From Rodentibacter genomosp. 1 (lineage in GTDB: Bacteria > Pseudomonadota > Gammaproteobacteria > Enterobacterales > Pasteurellaceae): a DNA stretch of 64,000 nt. This document shows, piece by piece, positions 1-10,243 of the stretch (positions are counted from its first letter, which is position 1; every line of letters starts with the position of its first letter). The notes beneath the pieces are model-generated. The model was not told the origin of the DNA and searched no databases. It saw nothing but the letters and a program-made list of their open reading frames with translations. The stretch spans positions 62,001 through 126,000 of the forward strand of contig NZ_MLHN01000011.1 of the NCBI RefSeq assembly GCF_001999285.1. Direction: 5' to 3'. The position numbers and the translations under genes were made by a program.

Positions 1-78
1 AAATTCCTCTGTTCCGATGCCGCCGCATCCATTTCAGGGGCTTGTTTACCGATGGATGGCGGTTGGACAGCCGGCTAG
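1..78 (+). CDS. 3-hydroxybutyrate dehydrogenase, C-terminal end (partial)
   Basis: The window opens inside a reading frame ending in a TAG stop, with 25 residues visible. The tail contains FLCSDAAASISG followed by PMDGGWTAG, the usual C-terminus of short-chain dehydrogenases, and it most resembles D-3-hydroxybutyrate dehydrogenase (oxidation of 3-hydroxybutyrate to acetoacetate with NAD). The GntP-type permease immediately downstream fits a ketone-body uptake and use module. Only the tail is visible, so another SDR is possible. Confidence 0.7.
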   Translation, partial: KFLCSDAAASISGACLPMDGGWTAG

Positions 79-86
79 TACCTCAT

Positions 87-126
87 AGCACAACTCACTG
101 CAAGCGGTGAGTTGTGCTGTCTTTTT
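87..126 (+). terminator. Rho-independent terminator after the dehydrogenase
   Basis: A perfect 12-bp stem (87-98 with 107-118) with an 8-nt loop is followed by a run of T. It lies 8 nt after the dehydrogenase stop. It also shows that the permease start cannot be the upstream in-frame codon at 114, which falls inside the hairpin. Confidence 0.9.
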
Positions 127-182
127 TCAATCAAGAACAAGCAGTACTCAACGTTCATTATAAAAATAATTGGGAGAACCCT

Positions 183-1508
183 ATGCTCAGTTTAATCGGC
201 ATTTTTGTAGGATTAGTTTTGCTTATGTTTTTAGCCTTTCGAGGCTATTCGATTGTTTGGATTGCCCCGTTGTGTGCAGCGATTGTTGCCTTCACAGGCG
301 GGCTAGATATTTTAGATGCCTATTTAGGCAGTTATATGAATGGCTTGGTCGGCTTTGTTAAAGCCTGGTTCCCTGCTTTTCTATTGAGTGCCGTATTCGG
401 CAATTTAATGGATGTCACAGGCGGTGCAAAATCCATTGCGGTTTGGCTAACCAAAGTGATGGGATCGAAAAGTGCGATCGCCTCTATTGTGTTAGGCTGT
501 GCATTATTGACCTATGGCGGCGTGAGTTTATTTGTGGTGGTGTTTGCCGTTTATCCCCTTGCGTTAGCGGTCTTTAAGGAAGCCAATATCAGCCGCCGAC
601 TAATTCCCGGCACCATTGCTTGCGGGGCATTTACCTTTACGATGACCGCATTGCCCGGTTCACCGCAAATTCAAAACTTAATTCCGACCCAATATTTTGG
701 CACAGACGCCATGGCGGCACCGATAATGGGCTTAACTGCCTCGGCTATTTTATTTTTCGGCGGGGTGGCGTATCTCGAATATCGCCGTAAAAAATATGCG
801 GCAAACGGTGAGTATTTTATCGAAGCGGATAATGCGATTGCGACAGAACCGCAGGAACGGCTGCCTAGCCCATTACTGGCAATTCTGCCGTTAGTAAGTG
901 TGATTGTGGTATTAAATTTTGTGCCGCCGTTAATTGGTTTTAAAAACGGCGATCCGAAAAATATCGTACTGGCGTTATTAGCGGGAATCAGTTTAGTGAT
1001 TTTGCTCAATTTGAAACAACGTAGCCACTTTATTCCCGCTATCGGCAAGGGGGCAAATGGTGCGGTAGGGGCGATTATCAATACCGCAGCGGCTGTCGGC
1101 TTTGGCAGTGTGGTGAGAATGGCACCGGGTTTTGAACATTTAACGGCAATGATCTTAAACATCCCGGGCAGTCCGTTAATTTCATTGTCGGTTGCAGTTA
1201 ATGTTTTAGCCGGTGCAACGGGATCGGCTTCCGGTGGAATGGGCATTGCGTTAGAAGCGTTAGGGGAAAAATATCTTGCGATAGCCAAACAGGCAAGTAT
1301 TTCGCCTGAAGCGTTTCACCGTATCGCCTCACTATCTTCCGGCGGTTTGGATACAATGCCCCATAATGGTGCGGTCTTAACATTACTTAGCAATACGGGA
1401 ATGACGCATAAAGATTCTTATCTTGAGATTGCCGTTACCTCATTTATTATGCCGATTGTAGCCACAATCATTGTCATCTTACTCTTTAGTGTATTTGGCA
1501 TTTATTAA
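183..1508 (+). CDS. GntP-family permease, probably for 3-hydroxybutyrate
   Basis: A 441-residue inner-membrane protein with about a dozen hydrophobic segments, the usual length for the GntP gluconate/organic-acid:H+ symporter family. The GMGIALEAL and GGLDTMPHNGAVLTLL stretches near the C-terminus are typical of GntP-type carriers. The ATG at 183 was chosen because it has GGGAG 6-7 nt upstream and the mature protein starts straight into a hydrophobic helix; a longer frame begins at 114 but runs through a terminator. Family membership is fairly sure. The substrate is inferred only from the upstream dehydrogenase: 3-hydroxybutyrate is likely, another short hydroxy acid possible. Confidence 0.75.
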   Translation: MLSLIGIFVGLVLLMFLAFRGYSIVWIAPLCAAIVAFTGGLDILDAYLGSYMNGLVGFVKAWFPAFLLSAVFGNLMDVTGGAKSIAVWLTKVMGSKSAIASIVLGCALLTYGGVSLFVVVFAVYPLALAVFKEANISRRLIPGTIACGAFTFTMTALPGSPQIQNLIPTQYFGTDAMAAPIMGLTASAILFFGGVAYLEYRRKKYAANGEYFIEADNAIATEPQERLPSPLLAILPLVSVIVVLNFVPPLIGFKNGDPKNIVLALLAGISLVILLNLKQRSHFIPAIGKGANGAVGAIINTAAAVGFGSVVRMAPGFEHLTAMILNIPGSPLISLSVAVNVLAGATGSASGGMGIALEALGEKYLAIAKQASISPEAFHRIASLSSGGLDTMPHNGAVLTLLSNTGMTHKDSYLEIAVTSFIMPIVATIIVILLFSVFGIY

Positions 1509-1520
1509 ACATTTATCTTG

Positions 1521-1544
1521 TTGGGCTGAAAACATTCAGTCCAA
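1521..1544. terminator. Possible weak bidirectional hairpin between convergent genes
   Basis: A 10-bp stem with one G-T pair (1521-1530 with 1535-1544) and a 4-nt loop lies between the permease stop and the uvrA stop. Neither side has a strong T run, so termination efficiency is doubtful. Confidence 0.35.
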
Positions 1545-1604
1545 AACATTCTATAAATTGACCGCACTTTATACCTAAACGGCTAGCAAGTTCGGTCAAT
1601 TTTT

Positions 1605-4436
1605 CTAAGGTTTTGCTAAAATCGGTTTCAAGAATCTCGCCGTATGAGAGCCTTCCACTTTTGCCACCTCTTCCGGTGTGCCGGTGGCAATGATCTGACC
1701 GCCTCCGCTCCCTCCTTCCGGTCCGAGATCCACAATCCAATCAGCGGTTTTAATCACATCTAAATTATGCTCAATGACAACAATGGTATTGCCCTGATCA
1801 CGCAAGCGGTGCAACACTTCAAGTAATTGTTTAATATCAGCAAAATGCAAACCTGTGGTCGGTTCATCCAAAATATAAAGGGTTTTCCCCGTATCCCGTT
1901 TGGAAAGTTCGGTAGCCAGCTTGACACGCTGTGCTTCCCCGCCGGAAAGTGTCGTGGAAGATTGCCCTAAACGAATGTACGATAACCCTACATCCATTAA
2001 AGTTTGCAGTTTACGGGCAATGATTGGAATGGCATCAAAAAACTCACGCGCCTCTTCCACTGTCATATCCAACACTTGATGAATAGTCTTTCCTTTATAG
2101 CGAATTTCTAAGGTTTCGCGGTTATAACGTTTGCCTTTACACTGATCGCACGGAACATACACATCCGGCAAGAAATGCATTTCCACTTTGATTACGCCAT
2201 CGCCCTGACAAGCCTCACAACGCCCGCCACGCACGTTAAAACTAAAACGCCCCGGGTTATAACCACGGGCACGAGCTTCCGGCACGCCGGCAAAAAGTTC
2301 TCGAATCGGCGTGAACAAACCGGTATAAGTGGCAGGATTTGAACGCGGCGTACGCCCGATTGGGCTTTGGTTGATGTCGATGACTTTATCGAAATGTTCC
2401 AACCCTTCAATGGATTTATAAGGGGCATAATCGGTTTTATCCGCACGATTTAGGGCATTTTGTGCTAACGGGAACATGGTATCATTAATCAATGTGGATT
2501 TGCCTGATCCCGATACCCCCGTAATACAAGTGAATAAACCAACAGGAATATCTAAATTCACATTTTTTAAATTATTCCCGGAGGCGCCTTTCAGTTTTAA
2601 CCATTTTTTCTTATCAAGTGCGGTCCGTTTTTTCGGAATTTCAATTTGCTCAACACCGGATAAGAATTTACCGGTGATGGAATCAGCATTCGCCATAATT
2701 TCTTGTGCATTGCCTTGTGCAATCACTTGTCCACCGTGTACGCCTGCACCCGGCCCGATATCAATAATATGATCTGCGGCACGAATGGCATCTTCATCAT
2801 GTTCTACCACAATCACCGTGTTACCAAGATTGCGTAAATGAATCAATGTATTCAATAAACGTTCATTATCACGCTGATGCAGCCCGATCGAGGGTTCGTC
2901 CAACACATACATCACCCCCACTAAACCCGCACCAATTTGGCTGGCAAGGCGAATTCGTTGCGCCTCGCCGCCCGAGAGGGTTTCGGCTGAACGGGAAAGA
3001 GAAAGGTAGTTCAAGCCCACATTCACCAAAAACTGCAAACGCTCACGAATTTCTTTCAAAATTTTCTCGGCAATCTGAGCTTTTTGCCCTGTTAATGAAA
3101 GTGCGGTAAAAAACTCTAGCGTTTCACCAATGCTTTTTTCAGAAATCATCGGTAAATTAGTCGGCCCGATATAAACATTACGTGCTTCCGGACGTAAACG
3201 TGAACCGCCGCAATCGGCACAAGGACGATTGCTGATATTTTTGGCGAGTTCTTCACGCACCGAGATTGACTCCGTTTCTTTATAACGGCGTGCCATATTG
3301 TTTAAAATGCCTTCAAAAGGATGTTTACGAATCACCACGTCACCGCGATCATTCATATATTGAAATTCAATCTCTTCCTTGCCGGAACCGTGCATAATGA
3401 TGTGCTGAATTTTTTTCGGCAAGGTTTCGTAAGGAGCGTCCACATCAAAATCGTAATGTTTGGCAAGCGAGGTAAGCATTTGATGATAATAGAAATTTCG
3501 ACGATCCCAGCCTTTTACCGCCCCACCTGAAAGGGAAATACTCGAATTTTGCACCACACGTGCTTCATCAAAATATTGCTGAACCCCCAAGCCATCACAA
3601 GTCGGGCACGCACCCGCCGGGTTATTAAAAGAGAACAAACGGGGTTCTAATTCGGGTACAGAATAACCACAATGCGGACAAGCAAAGTTTGCAGAAAAGA
3701 CCAGTTCCTCCGCTTTAGGGTTATCCATTTCCGCCACAATCGCCGTACCGCCGGAAAGCTCCAATGCCGTCTCAAAAGATTCCGCTAAACGTGTGGCTAA
3801 ATCTGACCGCACTTTGAAACGATCCACCACGACTTCAATAGTATGTTTTTTCTGTAATTCGAGTTTTGGCGGATCAGACAGATCACAAATTTCACCATCA
3901 ATCCGCGCTCGAATATAACCCTGTGCCGCAATATTTTCTAAGATTTTAACGTGCTCCCCTTTCCGATTTTTTACCACGGGTGCGAGCAACATCATTTTAG
4001 ATTCTTCCGGCAAACTTAATACTTTGTCCACCATTTGACTGATAGTTTGGGCTGTAAGCGGTACATCGTGATTTGGGCAGCGAGGTTCACCCACGCGAGC
4101 AAAAAGAAGACGTAAATAATCGTAAATTTCCGTAATCGTTCCCACGGTGGAACGAGGGTTATGGGAGGTTGATTTTTGTTCGATAGATATCGCCGGTGAC
4201 AAACCTTCAATGGAATCCACATCCGGTTTTTCCATCAAAGATAAAAACTGGCGGGCATAAGCCGAAAGCGATTCCACATAACGGCGTTGGCCTTCCGCAT
4301 ACAGGGTATCAAAGGCTAATGAGGATTTGCCGGAGCCGGAAAGACCGGTGATCACGATGAGTTTATCGCGAGGAATAGTTAAATTAATATTTTTAAGATT
4401 GTGAGTTCGCGCACCGCGAATATCAATATTTTCCAT
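1605..4436 (-). CDS. uvrA: Excinuclease ABC subunit A (UvrA)
   Basis: A 943-residue DNA-damage sensor ATPase of nucleotide excision repair, which loads UvrB onto distorted DNA. Visible features are Walker A GLSGSGKS at residues 31-38, the first zinc module with Cys 253, 256, 277 and 280, an ABC signature [12 protein letters not shown], a second Walker [10 protein letters not shown] around residue 640, a second zinc module (CEAC ... CDQC), and a second [12 protein letters not shown]. Length is the family norm. It is divergent from ssb, as in H. influenzae and E. coli; the 150-bp gap should hold both promoters. No SOS box was established. Confidence 0.98.
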   Translation of the reverse strand: MENIDIRGARTHNLKNINLTIPRDKLIVITGLSGSGKSSLAFDTLYAEGQRRYVESLSAYARQFLSLMEKPDVDSIEGLSPAISIEQKSTSHNPRSTVGTITEIYDYLRLLFARVGEPRCPNHDVPLTAQTISQMVDKVLSLPEESKMMLLAPVVKNRKGEHVKILENIAAQGYIRARIDGEICDLSDPPKLELQKKHTIEVVVDRFKVRSDLATRLAESFETALELSGGTAIVAEMDNPKAEELVFSANFACPHCGYSVPELEPRLFSFNNPAGACPTCDGLGVQQYFDEARVVQNSSISLSGGAVKGWDRRNFYYHQMLTSLAKHYDFDVDAPYETLPKKIQHIIMHGSGKEEIEFQYMNDRGDVVIRKHPFEGILNNMARRYKETESISVREELAKNISNRPCADCGGSRLRPEARNVYIGPTNLPMISEKSIGETLEFFTALSLTGQKAQIAEKILKEIRERLQFLVNVGLNYLSLSRSAETLSGGEAQRIRLASQIGAGLVGVMYVLDEPSIGLHQRDNERLLNTLIHLRNLGNTVIVVEHDEDAIRAADHIIDIGPGAGVHGGQVIAQGNAQEIMANADSITGKFLSGVEQIEIPKKRTALDKKKWLKLKGASGNNLKNVNLDIPVGLFTCITGVSGSGKSTLINDTMFPLAQNALNRADKTDYAPYKSIEGLEHFDKVIDINQSPIGRTPRSNPATYTGLFTPIRELFAGVPEARARGYNPGRFSFNVRGGRCEACQGDGVIKVEMHFLPDVYVPCDQCKGKRYNRETLEIRYKGKTIHQVLDMTVEEAREFFDAIPIIARKLQTLMDVGLSYIRLGQSSTTLSGGEAQRVKLATELSKRDTGKTLYILDEPTTGLHFADIKQLLEVLHRLRDQGNTIVVIEHNLDVIKTADWIVDLGPEGGSGGGQIIATGTPEEVAKVEGSHTARFLKPILAKP

Positions 4437-4587
4437 AAATAATGCGTTCTGATGATTATTTTTTCAAAATTGCGAGCATTATCGCACATTTCAACATCTG
4501 TGCAAATATCCAGTTAAATTTTATAGATCTTTTCAAAAATTTCAGGCAAAATAACCGCACTTTTTTAATATGAAAAATGAGGATTCT

Positions 4588-5091
4588 ATGGCAGGAGTAA
4601 ATAAAGTTATTATTGTGGGGCATTTGGGCAGTGATCCCGAAATTCGCACAATGCCGAATGGTGATGCCGTTGCCAATATTAGTGTCGCCACCAGCGAAAG
4701 TTGGAATGACCGTAACACGGGTGAGCGTCGCGAGATCACAGAATGGCATCGTATCGTGTTCTATCGTCGCCAAGCGGAAATTTGTGGCGAATACTTACGC
4801 AAAGGTTCACAAGTTTATGTAGAGGGTCGTTTACGCACCCGCAAATGGCAAGATCAAAATGGTCAGGATCGCTATACGACAGAAATTCAAGGTGATGTAA
4901 TGCAAATGTTAGGCAGCCGCAACCAAAATGCTGGTGGCTACGGCGCGCCGGACATGGGACAAAGTAGCCCACAACCCTCTTATCAAACAAACTCTAGCAG
5001 CAGTTATCAATCATCTCGTCCAGCACCACAACAACCAAAACCGCAACCAGAGCCGCCAATGGATGGTTTTGATGATGATATTCCGTTCTAA
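4588..5091 (+). CDS. ssb: Single-stranded DNA-binding protein
   Basis: A 167-residue OB-fold protein that coats ssDNA in replication, repair and recombination. The N-terminal domain runs [14 protein letters not shown] to about residue 110, followed by a Gln/Pro/Ser-rich linker and the acidic protein-interaction tail ending DDDIPF. The ATG at 4588 is preferred over an in-frame ATG at 4570 because it gives the universal SSB N-terminus and has GAGG about 6 nt upstream. It is divergent from uvrA and ends in a strong terminator. Confidence 0.98.
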   Translation: MAGVNKVIIVGHLGSDPEIRTMPNGDAVANISVATSESWNDRNTGERREITEWHRIVFYRRQAEICGEYLRKGSQVYVEGRLRTRKWQDQNGQDRYTTEIQGDVMQMLGSRNQNAGGYGAPDMGQSSPQPSYQTNSSSSYQSSRPAPQQPKPQPEPPMDGFDDDIPF

Positions 5092-5104
5092 CAATCAAAA
5101 AAAC

Positions 5105-5131
5105 AAAAGGAAGCAACCGCTTCCTTTTTAA
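5105..5131. terminator. Bidirectional terminator between ssb and yafJ
   Basis: A 10-bp perfect stem (5105-5114 with 5119-5128) with an AACC loop. T-rich sequence follows on the plus strand and a longer T run on the minus strand, so it can serve both ssb and the convergent yafJ. Confidence 0.85.
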
Positions 5132-5202
5132 GTTTACACATGTGACAGACATTTTTATACTTATAATCCAGGTTAAAATCAAATACTGATATCATTTAAG
5201 AA

Positions 5203-6030
5203 CTAATTAGCTTTGTTCACCCCAAGTGTACCGTCATCTTCAATCTCTTTTGCTACGCCAATAACTTCAGCTAACTTATCCCCTTCTTTAAAGAATACAA
5301 AGCCACCGTTTTCCATTTTGGTCCAAGATTCATCTTTGGTTAGTGGAAAAGTCGTGATAATAGTCACTTTATCCCCCTCTTTTGCATAATCATTAAAGTC
5401 AATCACACCATCGTCATCAACACGATGTGCTTTACCAAAAGGAGCCTTACGGGTTAAGTAATGCAAGTTAGTCGAACAGTGTGCTATCATCCATTCCCCA
5501 TTAGAAAGAATAAAATTAAATGTACCATGGGTAACGAGTTCTTTAGTGACCTCTTGAATCACCTCAAAAATTTGCGTTTCTGTCGGTTTTTTACGAAAAC
5601 GGTTTTTTAAATATTCAGCCATATAACAGAAAGCAGTCTCGGAATCTGTAGAACCAATCGGTTGACAAAAATTTTCAGACATATCCGGTAAGTCTTTCAA
5701 ATTACCATTATGTGCAAATACCCAATTTTCACCCCATATCTCACGAATAAAGGGGTGAGTATTTTCAATATTTACTTCACCTTGAGTTGCTTTACGAATG
5801 TGTGCAATGACATTAAGAGATTTGATATTATACTGTTTCACACAATCAGCGATAGGCGAATGGGATGCCGGGCGATTATCTCGAAAAATTCTTACGCCAC
5901 GCCCCTCAAAAAAAGCAATACCAAAACCGTCAGAATGGCAATCTGTTAAACCTGCTCGACGCCGAAAGCCCTCAAAAGAAAAGACAATATCTGTTGGCGT
6001 ATTACAATTCATACCAAGTAATTGACACAT
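5203..6030 (-). CDS. yafJ: Class II glutamine amidotransferase, YafJ type
   Basis: A 275-residue protein of the Ntn glutaminase class (GATase type 2). Cys2 directly after the start Met is the expected nucleophile once Met is removed. The conserved blocks CHSDGFGIAFFEG, AHIRKATQG, NTHPF and FAHNGNL match the glutaminase fold seen in YafJ. No synthase domain is attached, and the acceptor for the released ammonia is unknown in this subfamily. It stands alone, convergent with ssb. Function beyond glutaminase-like hydrolysis is not established. Confidence 0.85.
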   Translation of the reverse strand: MCQLLGMNCNTPTDIVFSFEGFRRRAGLTDCHSDGFGIAFFEGRGVRIFRDNRPASHSPIADCVKQYNIKSLNVIAHIRKATQGEVNIENTHPFIREIWGENWVFAHNGNLKDLPDMSENFCQPIGSTDSETAFCYMAEYLKNRFRKKPTETQIFEVIQEVTKELVTHGTFNFILSNGEWMIAHCSTNLHYLTRKAPFGKAHRVDDDGVIDFNDYAKEGDKVTIITTFPLTKDESWTKMENGGFVFFKEGDKLAEVIGVAKEIEDDGTLGVNKAN

Positions 6031-6158
6031 AAAACCCTTCTAAAATACGACTAATCAATAACCTTATAATGAGTGATGATTTAACACCATTACAATGTTA
6101 ATTTCAAGAGAGGTTAGATAAGATTTTTGGTTTCAAATACATCGTAAAGTAGTAAAAA

Positions 6159-6536
6159 CTATTTATATAGGGTATGGTACATCTTTCTTAATTCCGGCAT
6201 CTCACTAAGCTTTTCTTTTGCTTCACTTAACCTATTTTGATTAGCAAGGACTACGGCCTCCTTTGCTACGTCAATAACGTTCTGTAAACCTTGCTGATAA
6301 CCTGGAAATTGTGAAATATCTCCTTTCCATTTAGATGGAACAATGGTTTTAGATTTTTCTGCTGCCTCAATAAACTTATCCATGTTGTTTTGAAATTCAT
6401 CAACCGAATAAGCTCTATTAGCAAAATTCAAACGCTGAGCCATAACCATCATCTCATCACGAAGACTGATGTGATCCGATGCAAGGATTGAAATGGTAAA
6501 AAAAGAGAAGATAAATGATGTGAAAAATTTTTTCAT
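6159..6536 (-). CDS. cybC: Cytochrome b562-family periplasmic protein
   Basis: A 125-residue exported protein. Residues 1-19 form a signal peptide, with likely cleavage near Ser-Asp at 20-21. The rest aligns by eye with the four-helix cytochrome b562: Met29 in the LRDEM segment corresponds to the axial Met, and His121 in RKMYHTLYK corresponds to the axial His of the RNAYHQKYR end of the E. coli protein. Both heme ligands are therefore present. Its redox role is unclear, as for the family in general. It stands alone between yafJ and the tRNA pair. Confidence 0.75.
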   Translation of the reverse strand: MKKFFTSFIFSFFTISILASDHISLRDEMMVMAQRLNFANRAYSVDEFQNNMDKFIEAAEKSKTIVPSKWKGDISQFPGYQQGLQNVIDVAKEAVVLANQNRLSEAKEKLSEMPELRKMYHTLYK

Positions 6537-6612
6537 AGGTGGTTCCTTATAACTTCATTTATTATGTAGTTGGGAAAGACTATTCTTAAGACAAATAGTT
6601 TTTTTAGAAAGT

Positions 6613-6638
6613 AAAAAACCGCTAAATCTCTTTAGCGG
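6613..6638 (-). terminator. Terminator of the tRNA-Phe/tRNA-Asn transcript
   Basis: An 8-bp stem (6619-6626 with 6631-6638) with a TCTC loop, followed on the minus strand by six T residues. It lies just downstream of tRNA-Asn. Confidence 0.8.
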
Positions 6639-6649
6639 CTTCTTGAATT

Positions 6650-6725
6650 TGGCTCCTCCTGCGGGACTCGAACCTGCGACATATGGATTAACAGTCCACC
6701 GTTCTACCGACTGAACTAAGGAGGA
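6650..6725 (-). tRNA. tRNA-Asn (anticodon GTT)
   Basis: A 76-nt cloverleaf on the minus strand with encoded CCA end. The anticodon loop reads CTGTTAA, giving GTT. The T arm carries GGTTCGAGTCC, and the acceptor TCCTCCT pairs with AGGAGGA. It lies directly after tRNA-Phe in the same transcript. Confidence 0.97.
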
Positions 6726-6730
6726 ATTGA

Positions 6731-6806
6731 TGGTGCCTCGAGGCGGAATCGAACCACCGACACGGGGATTTTCAATCCCCTGCTCTACCGACTGAGCTAT
6801 CGAGGC
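6731..6806 (-). tRNA. tRNA-Phe (anticodon GAA)
   Basis: A 76-nt cloverleaf on the minus strand with encoded CCA. The anticodon stem is GGGGA/TCCCC and the loop holds GAA. The acceptor GCCTCGA pairs with TCGAGGC. Only five bases separate it from tRNA-Asn, so the two are surely co-transcribed. Confidence 0.97.
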
Positions 6807-6989
6807 GTTATCACTATCGGCTACTGCCTGACAACGGAGCGTATTAAACTATTTTTTCAGTGTTCGGTCAACAACTAAATTTAAAAAAAGTGGAAAAATA
6901 AGTTTGTTTGAGTGGTTAATAATCAAAACGTATATAAAAAAACCGAATTTTGTAAGTTTACTTAAAGTAGCTGCACTTTTTATATTTAT

Positions 6990-7020
6990 AAAAAAGTCCG
7001 AAGAAATTTGTTCGGACATT
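6990..7020 (-). terminator. Terminator after mltC
   Basis: A stem GTCCGAA/TTCGGAC (6996-7002 with 7011-7017) is followed on the minus strand by a run of T. It lies 16 nt past the mltC stop and closes the mutY-yggX-mltC operon. Confidence 0.85.
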
Positions 7021-7035
7021 TTTTAAATATGGGGA

Positions 7036-8112
7036 TTATCGTCTTACTCGGAATTTCTTCTGAGCTTTATCTACTTTTAACAAGTAGTTTCGGGCTTGAA
7101 ATGAAGGATGCGCCGTTGTTAAAATACGATAAACCTGTTCTGGATACATTTGATTGATTTTGTAGATAGCCTCATCTTTATCGTTATCAAATACACGTAA
7201 TACAGCTCCAGCTCCACTGTTGTAAGCAGAAATCATTGCAAAACGTTTAGAGGTAGGATTCGTAATACCATCTAAATACTGATTTTGCAGGATCCATAAA
7301 TAAGCAACACCAGCATCAATATTATTTGCCGGATCATACAAATAACGAGTTGATGGCTGACCGCTTTTTCCTTTCATAGCAAAAATATCGCGACCGGCTG
7401 TATGGGGTACTACCTGCATTAAACCAATAGCATTTGCATAACTGATGGCATAAGGGTTAAAACTTGATTCAGTTTGCATAATTCCCAAAATTAAACTTTC
7501 ATCAATACCATAACGTTGTGCCGCTTTTCTTACCAATGGTAAATATTTTTGAGCACGTACTTCAACATGGTTGGCAATCATCGGGATTGTCACAAATTGC
7601 ACCATATTGCCATTTTGTAAACGGCGAGTTTGCAATTTATTTTGAATTAAATAAGTCGCAAAATTGCCTGCGATGAACTGATTTGAAATTTGCTGACCAT
7701 TGTTATCAACCACTTGTCCAAGAAGAAAAGGTCTTGAGCTGATCGGCACATCACCTGATGCGAATAAATCGATCCCTTTTGCATCAGAGCCCATTAACAG
7801 AGTATGTACTATCGCATTATGTAAACGATTAAAATCCTGCTGAGTTTCAATAATAATATTACCTTCATCAAAACTCACATGACTACGAGTATAAAAAGAA
7901 TCAGTATATTTCACATAATCTTTACGACTCGCGACAAGCAACTCGTTTACTCCCCAAATGCGATCGATATTATGGGAAAATTGCCCGGTGAGAATATCTA
8001 AACCTTGCGTATCTTTCGCAAAAACTTCATCATAATTTATGCTACGGCGATTGGGAGAATCACTACACGCATATAAAAGTGGCAATAATGCCAATAACCA
8101 ATACTTTTTCAT
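7036..8112 (-). CDS. mltC: Membrane-bound lytic murein transglycosylase C
   Basis: A 358-residue outer-membrane lipoprotein that cleaves the MurNAc-GlcNAc bond of peptidoglycan to give 1,6-anhydro ends. It has a lipoprotein signal with lipobox LLYAC (Cys16) and a C-terminal SLT domain in which the catalytic Glu lies in [13 protein letters not shown], followed by the GLMQVVP and AYNSGAGAV motifs. Length matches MltC. It is the last gene of the mutY-yggX-mltC operon, 13 nt after yggX. Confidence 0.96.
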   Translation of the reverse strand: MKKYWLLALLPLLYACSDSPNRRSINYDEVFAKDTQGLDILTGQFSHNIDRIWGVNELLVASRKDYVKYTDSFYTRSHVSFDEGNIIIETQQDFNRLHNAIVHTLLMGSDAKGIDLFASGDVPISSRPFLLGQVVDNNGQQISNQFIAGNFATYLIQNKLQTRRLQNGNMVQFVTIPMIANHVEVRAQKYLPLVRKAAQRYGIDESLILGIMQTESSFNPYAISYANAIGLMQVVPHTAGRDIFAMKGKSGQPSTRYLYDPANNIDAGVAYLWILQNQYLDGITNPTSKRFAMISAYNSGAGAVLRVFDNDKDEAIYKINQMYPEQVYRILTTAHPSFQARNYLLKVDKAQKKFRVRR

Positions 8113-8125
8113 TATTTAATGCCAA

Positions 8126-8398
8126 TTATTTAGATTGGGGAACATAGCCTTCAATATGCACATCTTTTCCTTCAAATAGGAAGCTTACCATTTCTTGTTC
8201 AAGTAATTGGCGGTGCTCCAGATTCATCATATTCAGTTTTTTCTCATTCACTAACATCGTTTGTTTTTTTATCCACTCAGCCCAAGCTTGTTTGCTGATA
8301 GAATCAAAAATTCGCTTACCCAATTCCCCCGGATAAAGTTGGAAATCTAAGCCTTCCGCTTCTTTTTTGAGATACTCACAAAACACTGTTTTAGCCAT
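8126..8398 (-). CDS. yggX: Fe(II)-trafficking protein YggX
   Basis: A 90-residue protein beginning [18 protein letters not shown], the signature of YggX, which helps protect and repair iron-sulfur clusters under oxidative stress. Cys7 is the conserved cysteine. Its start overlaps the mutY stop by 8 nt, implying translational coupling. The neighbour mutY encodes a [4Fe-4S] enzyme, which suits the role. Confidence 0.96.
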   Translation of the reverse strand: MAKTVFCEYLKKEAEGLDFQLYPGELGKRIFDSISKQAWAEWIKKQTMLVNEKKLNMMNLEHRQLLEQEMVSFLFEGKDVHIEGYVPQSK

Positions 8399-9509
8399 AA
8401 TGATTCCTTACAAATTGCATTAATAAATTTTTTACAGGCTGCGCCAGCCCGATCTGTTCGGGATTTCTCGGATCATACCAATATTTGACCGCACTTGATA
8501 GACTTGGTTTGTATTCTGTTGGTTTTTCCATCACTTTACGCCAATCCCGATTTTCCTGCTCAATTTGAATATTATCTTGCTCAGCATAAATTGGATAAAT
8601 ATCTAAATGAAAATGGCTAAATGTATGACGAAAACTCGGCCAGCTCTGATAATACGAAATCCCTTCGTTGCTCAAATAAGTGAGTAAATCTTCTCGTGAT
8701 TCAAACTGAGGAAAACAGAATAATCCTCCCCATAAGCCCGAATTTTCTCGTTGTTCCAACCATACTTTGCCATTTTTAGACAGAATTAAAAAATACGTCT
8801 CTCTTTCCGGTAGCATTTTTTTCGGTTTTTTACCGGGAAATAACGCCCAACTTTCATTCTTATAAGCTAAACAACCTTTTTTCAGAGGACACAAGTCACA
8901 TTTTGGTTTTGTACGTGTACAAATCATGGCGCCAATATCCATCATCCCCTGATTAAAATCTGAGACGTACTGAGTTGGTGTAACCTCTTCCGTTAGATGC
9001 CATAAGCGATTTTCCACCTTTTTTTCACCCGGCCAACCTTCTACGGAAAAATAACGAGCTAACACCCGCTTTACATTACCGTCTAAAATGGGGTAAGGCT
9101 GATTCAACACAGAAGACAAAATTGCCCCTGCCGTTGAACGCCCCACTCCCGGCAATGCCCAAACTTGTTCAAAACTCGTAGGGAAAATGCCATTAAATTC
9201 ATCTCTCACTTTCTGTGCGGCTTTGTGTAAATTACGAGCCCTCGCATAGTAACCTAATCCAGTCCATAAATGTAGCACTTCATCTAGTGAAGCATTAGCA
9301 AGTTCGGTTACATTTGGAAAAGTTTTAATAAATCGTTCAAAATAAGGAATCACAGTCACAACTTGAGTTTGTTGAAGCATCACCTCAGAAAGCCATACGC
9401 CATAAAGCGTTTTATTTCTCTGCCAAGGTAAATGTTTGCGTCCAAATTGGTCATACCATTTCAATACCGATTGGGCAAAAGGCGCCTGTGGAGAAGATTT
9501 TGCTAACAT
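8391..9509 (-). CDS. mutY: A/G-specific adenine glycosylase
   Basis: A 372-residue base-excision enzyme that removes adenine mispaired with 8-oxoguanine. It shows the HhH motif [13 protein letters not shown], the catalytic Asp region [14 protein letters not shown], the cluster-binding cysteines in the pattern C-x6-C-x2-C-x5-C ([17 protein letters not shown]), and a C-terminal NUDIX-like 8-oxoG recognition domain. It is the first gene of the operon with yggX and mltC. Confidence 0.97.
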   Translation of the reverse strand: MLAKSSPQAPFAQSVLKWYDQFGRKHLPWQRNKTLYGVWLSEVMLQQTQVVTVIPYFERFIKTFPNVTELANASLDEVLHLWTGLGYYARARNLHKAAQKVRDEFNGIFPTSFEQVWALPGVGRSTAGAILSSVLNQPYPILDGNVKRVLARYFSVEGWPGEKKVENRLWHLTEEVTPTQYVSDFNQGMMDIGAMICTRTKPKCDLCPLKKGCLAYKNESWALFPGKKPKKMLPERETYFLILSKNGKVWLEQRENSGLWGGLFCFPQFESREDLLTYLSNEGISYYQSWPSFRHTFSHFHLDIYPIYAEQDNIQIEQENRDWRKVMEKPTEYKPSLSSAVKYWYDPRNPEQIGLAQPVKNLLMQFVRNHYG

Positions 9510-9698
9510 AACTTTCCTAAAATGAATCTAAAGTGCGGTTAAAAATAACATCAATTCTACACGAAAATGGGGCTTGTTTATCTCTATTTTTTCAGTATAA
9601 TTTGCACCCTATTTTGGTGCCAAATATGGCGTATTATTCACTCACGCGGTGTAAGAAGAAAGTTCTTATAGCGGCGTGGTTTCATTTTGAGGTTTTCT

Positions 9699-9911
9699 AT
9701 GAAACAAGGTATTCATCCTGAATATAAAGAAATCACAGCAACTTGTTCCTGTGGCAATGTGATCAAAACTCGTTCAACTTTAGGCAAAGACATCAACCTT
9801 GATGTTTGTGGAAACTGCCACCCATTCTATACCGGTAAACAACGTGTTGTAGATACAGGCGGTCGTGTTGAGCGCTTTAACAGCCGTTTCAAAATTCCAA
9901 GTACAAAATAA
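9699..9911 (+). CDS. rpmE: 50S ribosomal protein L31
   Basis: A 70-residue ribosomal protein of the zinc-binding (C+) type, with Cys16, Cys18, Cys37 and Cys40 in CSC and CGNC motifs. The ATG at 9699 gives the conserved [10 protein letters not shown] start and has TGAGG 7-8 nt upstream; an earlier in-frame ATG at 9687 is less likely. It is divergent from mutY and ends in its own terminator. The zinc-free paralogue that replaces it under zinc starvation in other bacteria is not in this window. Confidence 0.97.
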   Translation: MKQGIHPEYKEITATCSCGNVIKTRSTLGKDINLDVCGNCHPFYTGKQRVVDTGGRVERFNSRFKIPSTK

Positions 9912-9928
9912 TTTTGAATTTTTCTCTG

Positions 9929-9960
9929 AACCCTGCTTACTTAATAGTAGGGTTTTATTT
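9929..9960 (+). terminator. Terminator after rpmE
   Basis: A 9-bp stem with one G-T pair (9929-9937 with 9946-9954) is followed by TTTATTTT. It begins 18 nt after the rpmE stop. Confidence 0.8.
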
Positions 9961-10243
9961 TACTTACTATCTTGTGTAAAGTTTCTATAAAAATGTATTA
10001 AAACTCTAAACTATCTCAGTATTTTTAACATTCACAAAAAATAAGAGAAAATATATTATTGACTTAATTTATGAATTCAACTACCCAGTTATTAAGCTAA
10101 CTTTTATTAGCCCATCATAAAAACTTCCACTACTGCGATTTGCAAACAGTCTGATGTCGTTACCTGACGTGGAAATTATAAAAGCTACCTTAAGACCGGC
10201 TAGAAAAAACATCTTAACTGATAAATTAAAAATGTAGCACATT
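9961..10243. other. 283-bp intergenic gap before smpB with no recognised gene
   Basis: I find no convincing open frame with a ribosome site here. The first part is AT-rich. A GC-richer block at about 10120-10185 can form short stems, with TTCCAC near 10127 pairing with GTGGAA near 10180 and a TGCGATTTGCA near-palindrome between them. It may hold the smpB promoter or a small RNA; nothing can be assigned. Confidence 0.4.

Noticed and set aside
671-1288. 205-residue minus-strand frame inside the GntP gene
   Set aside because: It is antisense to a clear membrane transporter, is proline- and alanine-rich with no domain, and has no ribosome site; a coding shadow.
4456-4773. Minus-strand frames overlapping the start of ssb
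   Set aside because: They run through the uvrA-ssb promoter gap and antisense to ssb, with no motif or ribosome site.
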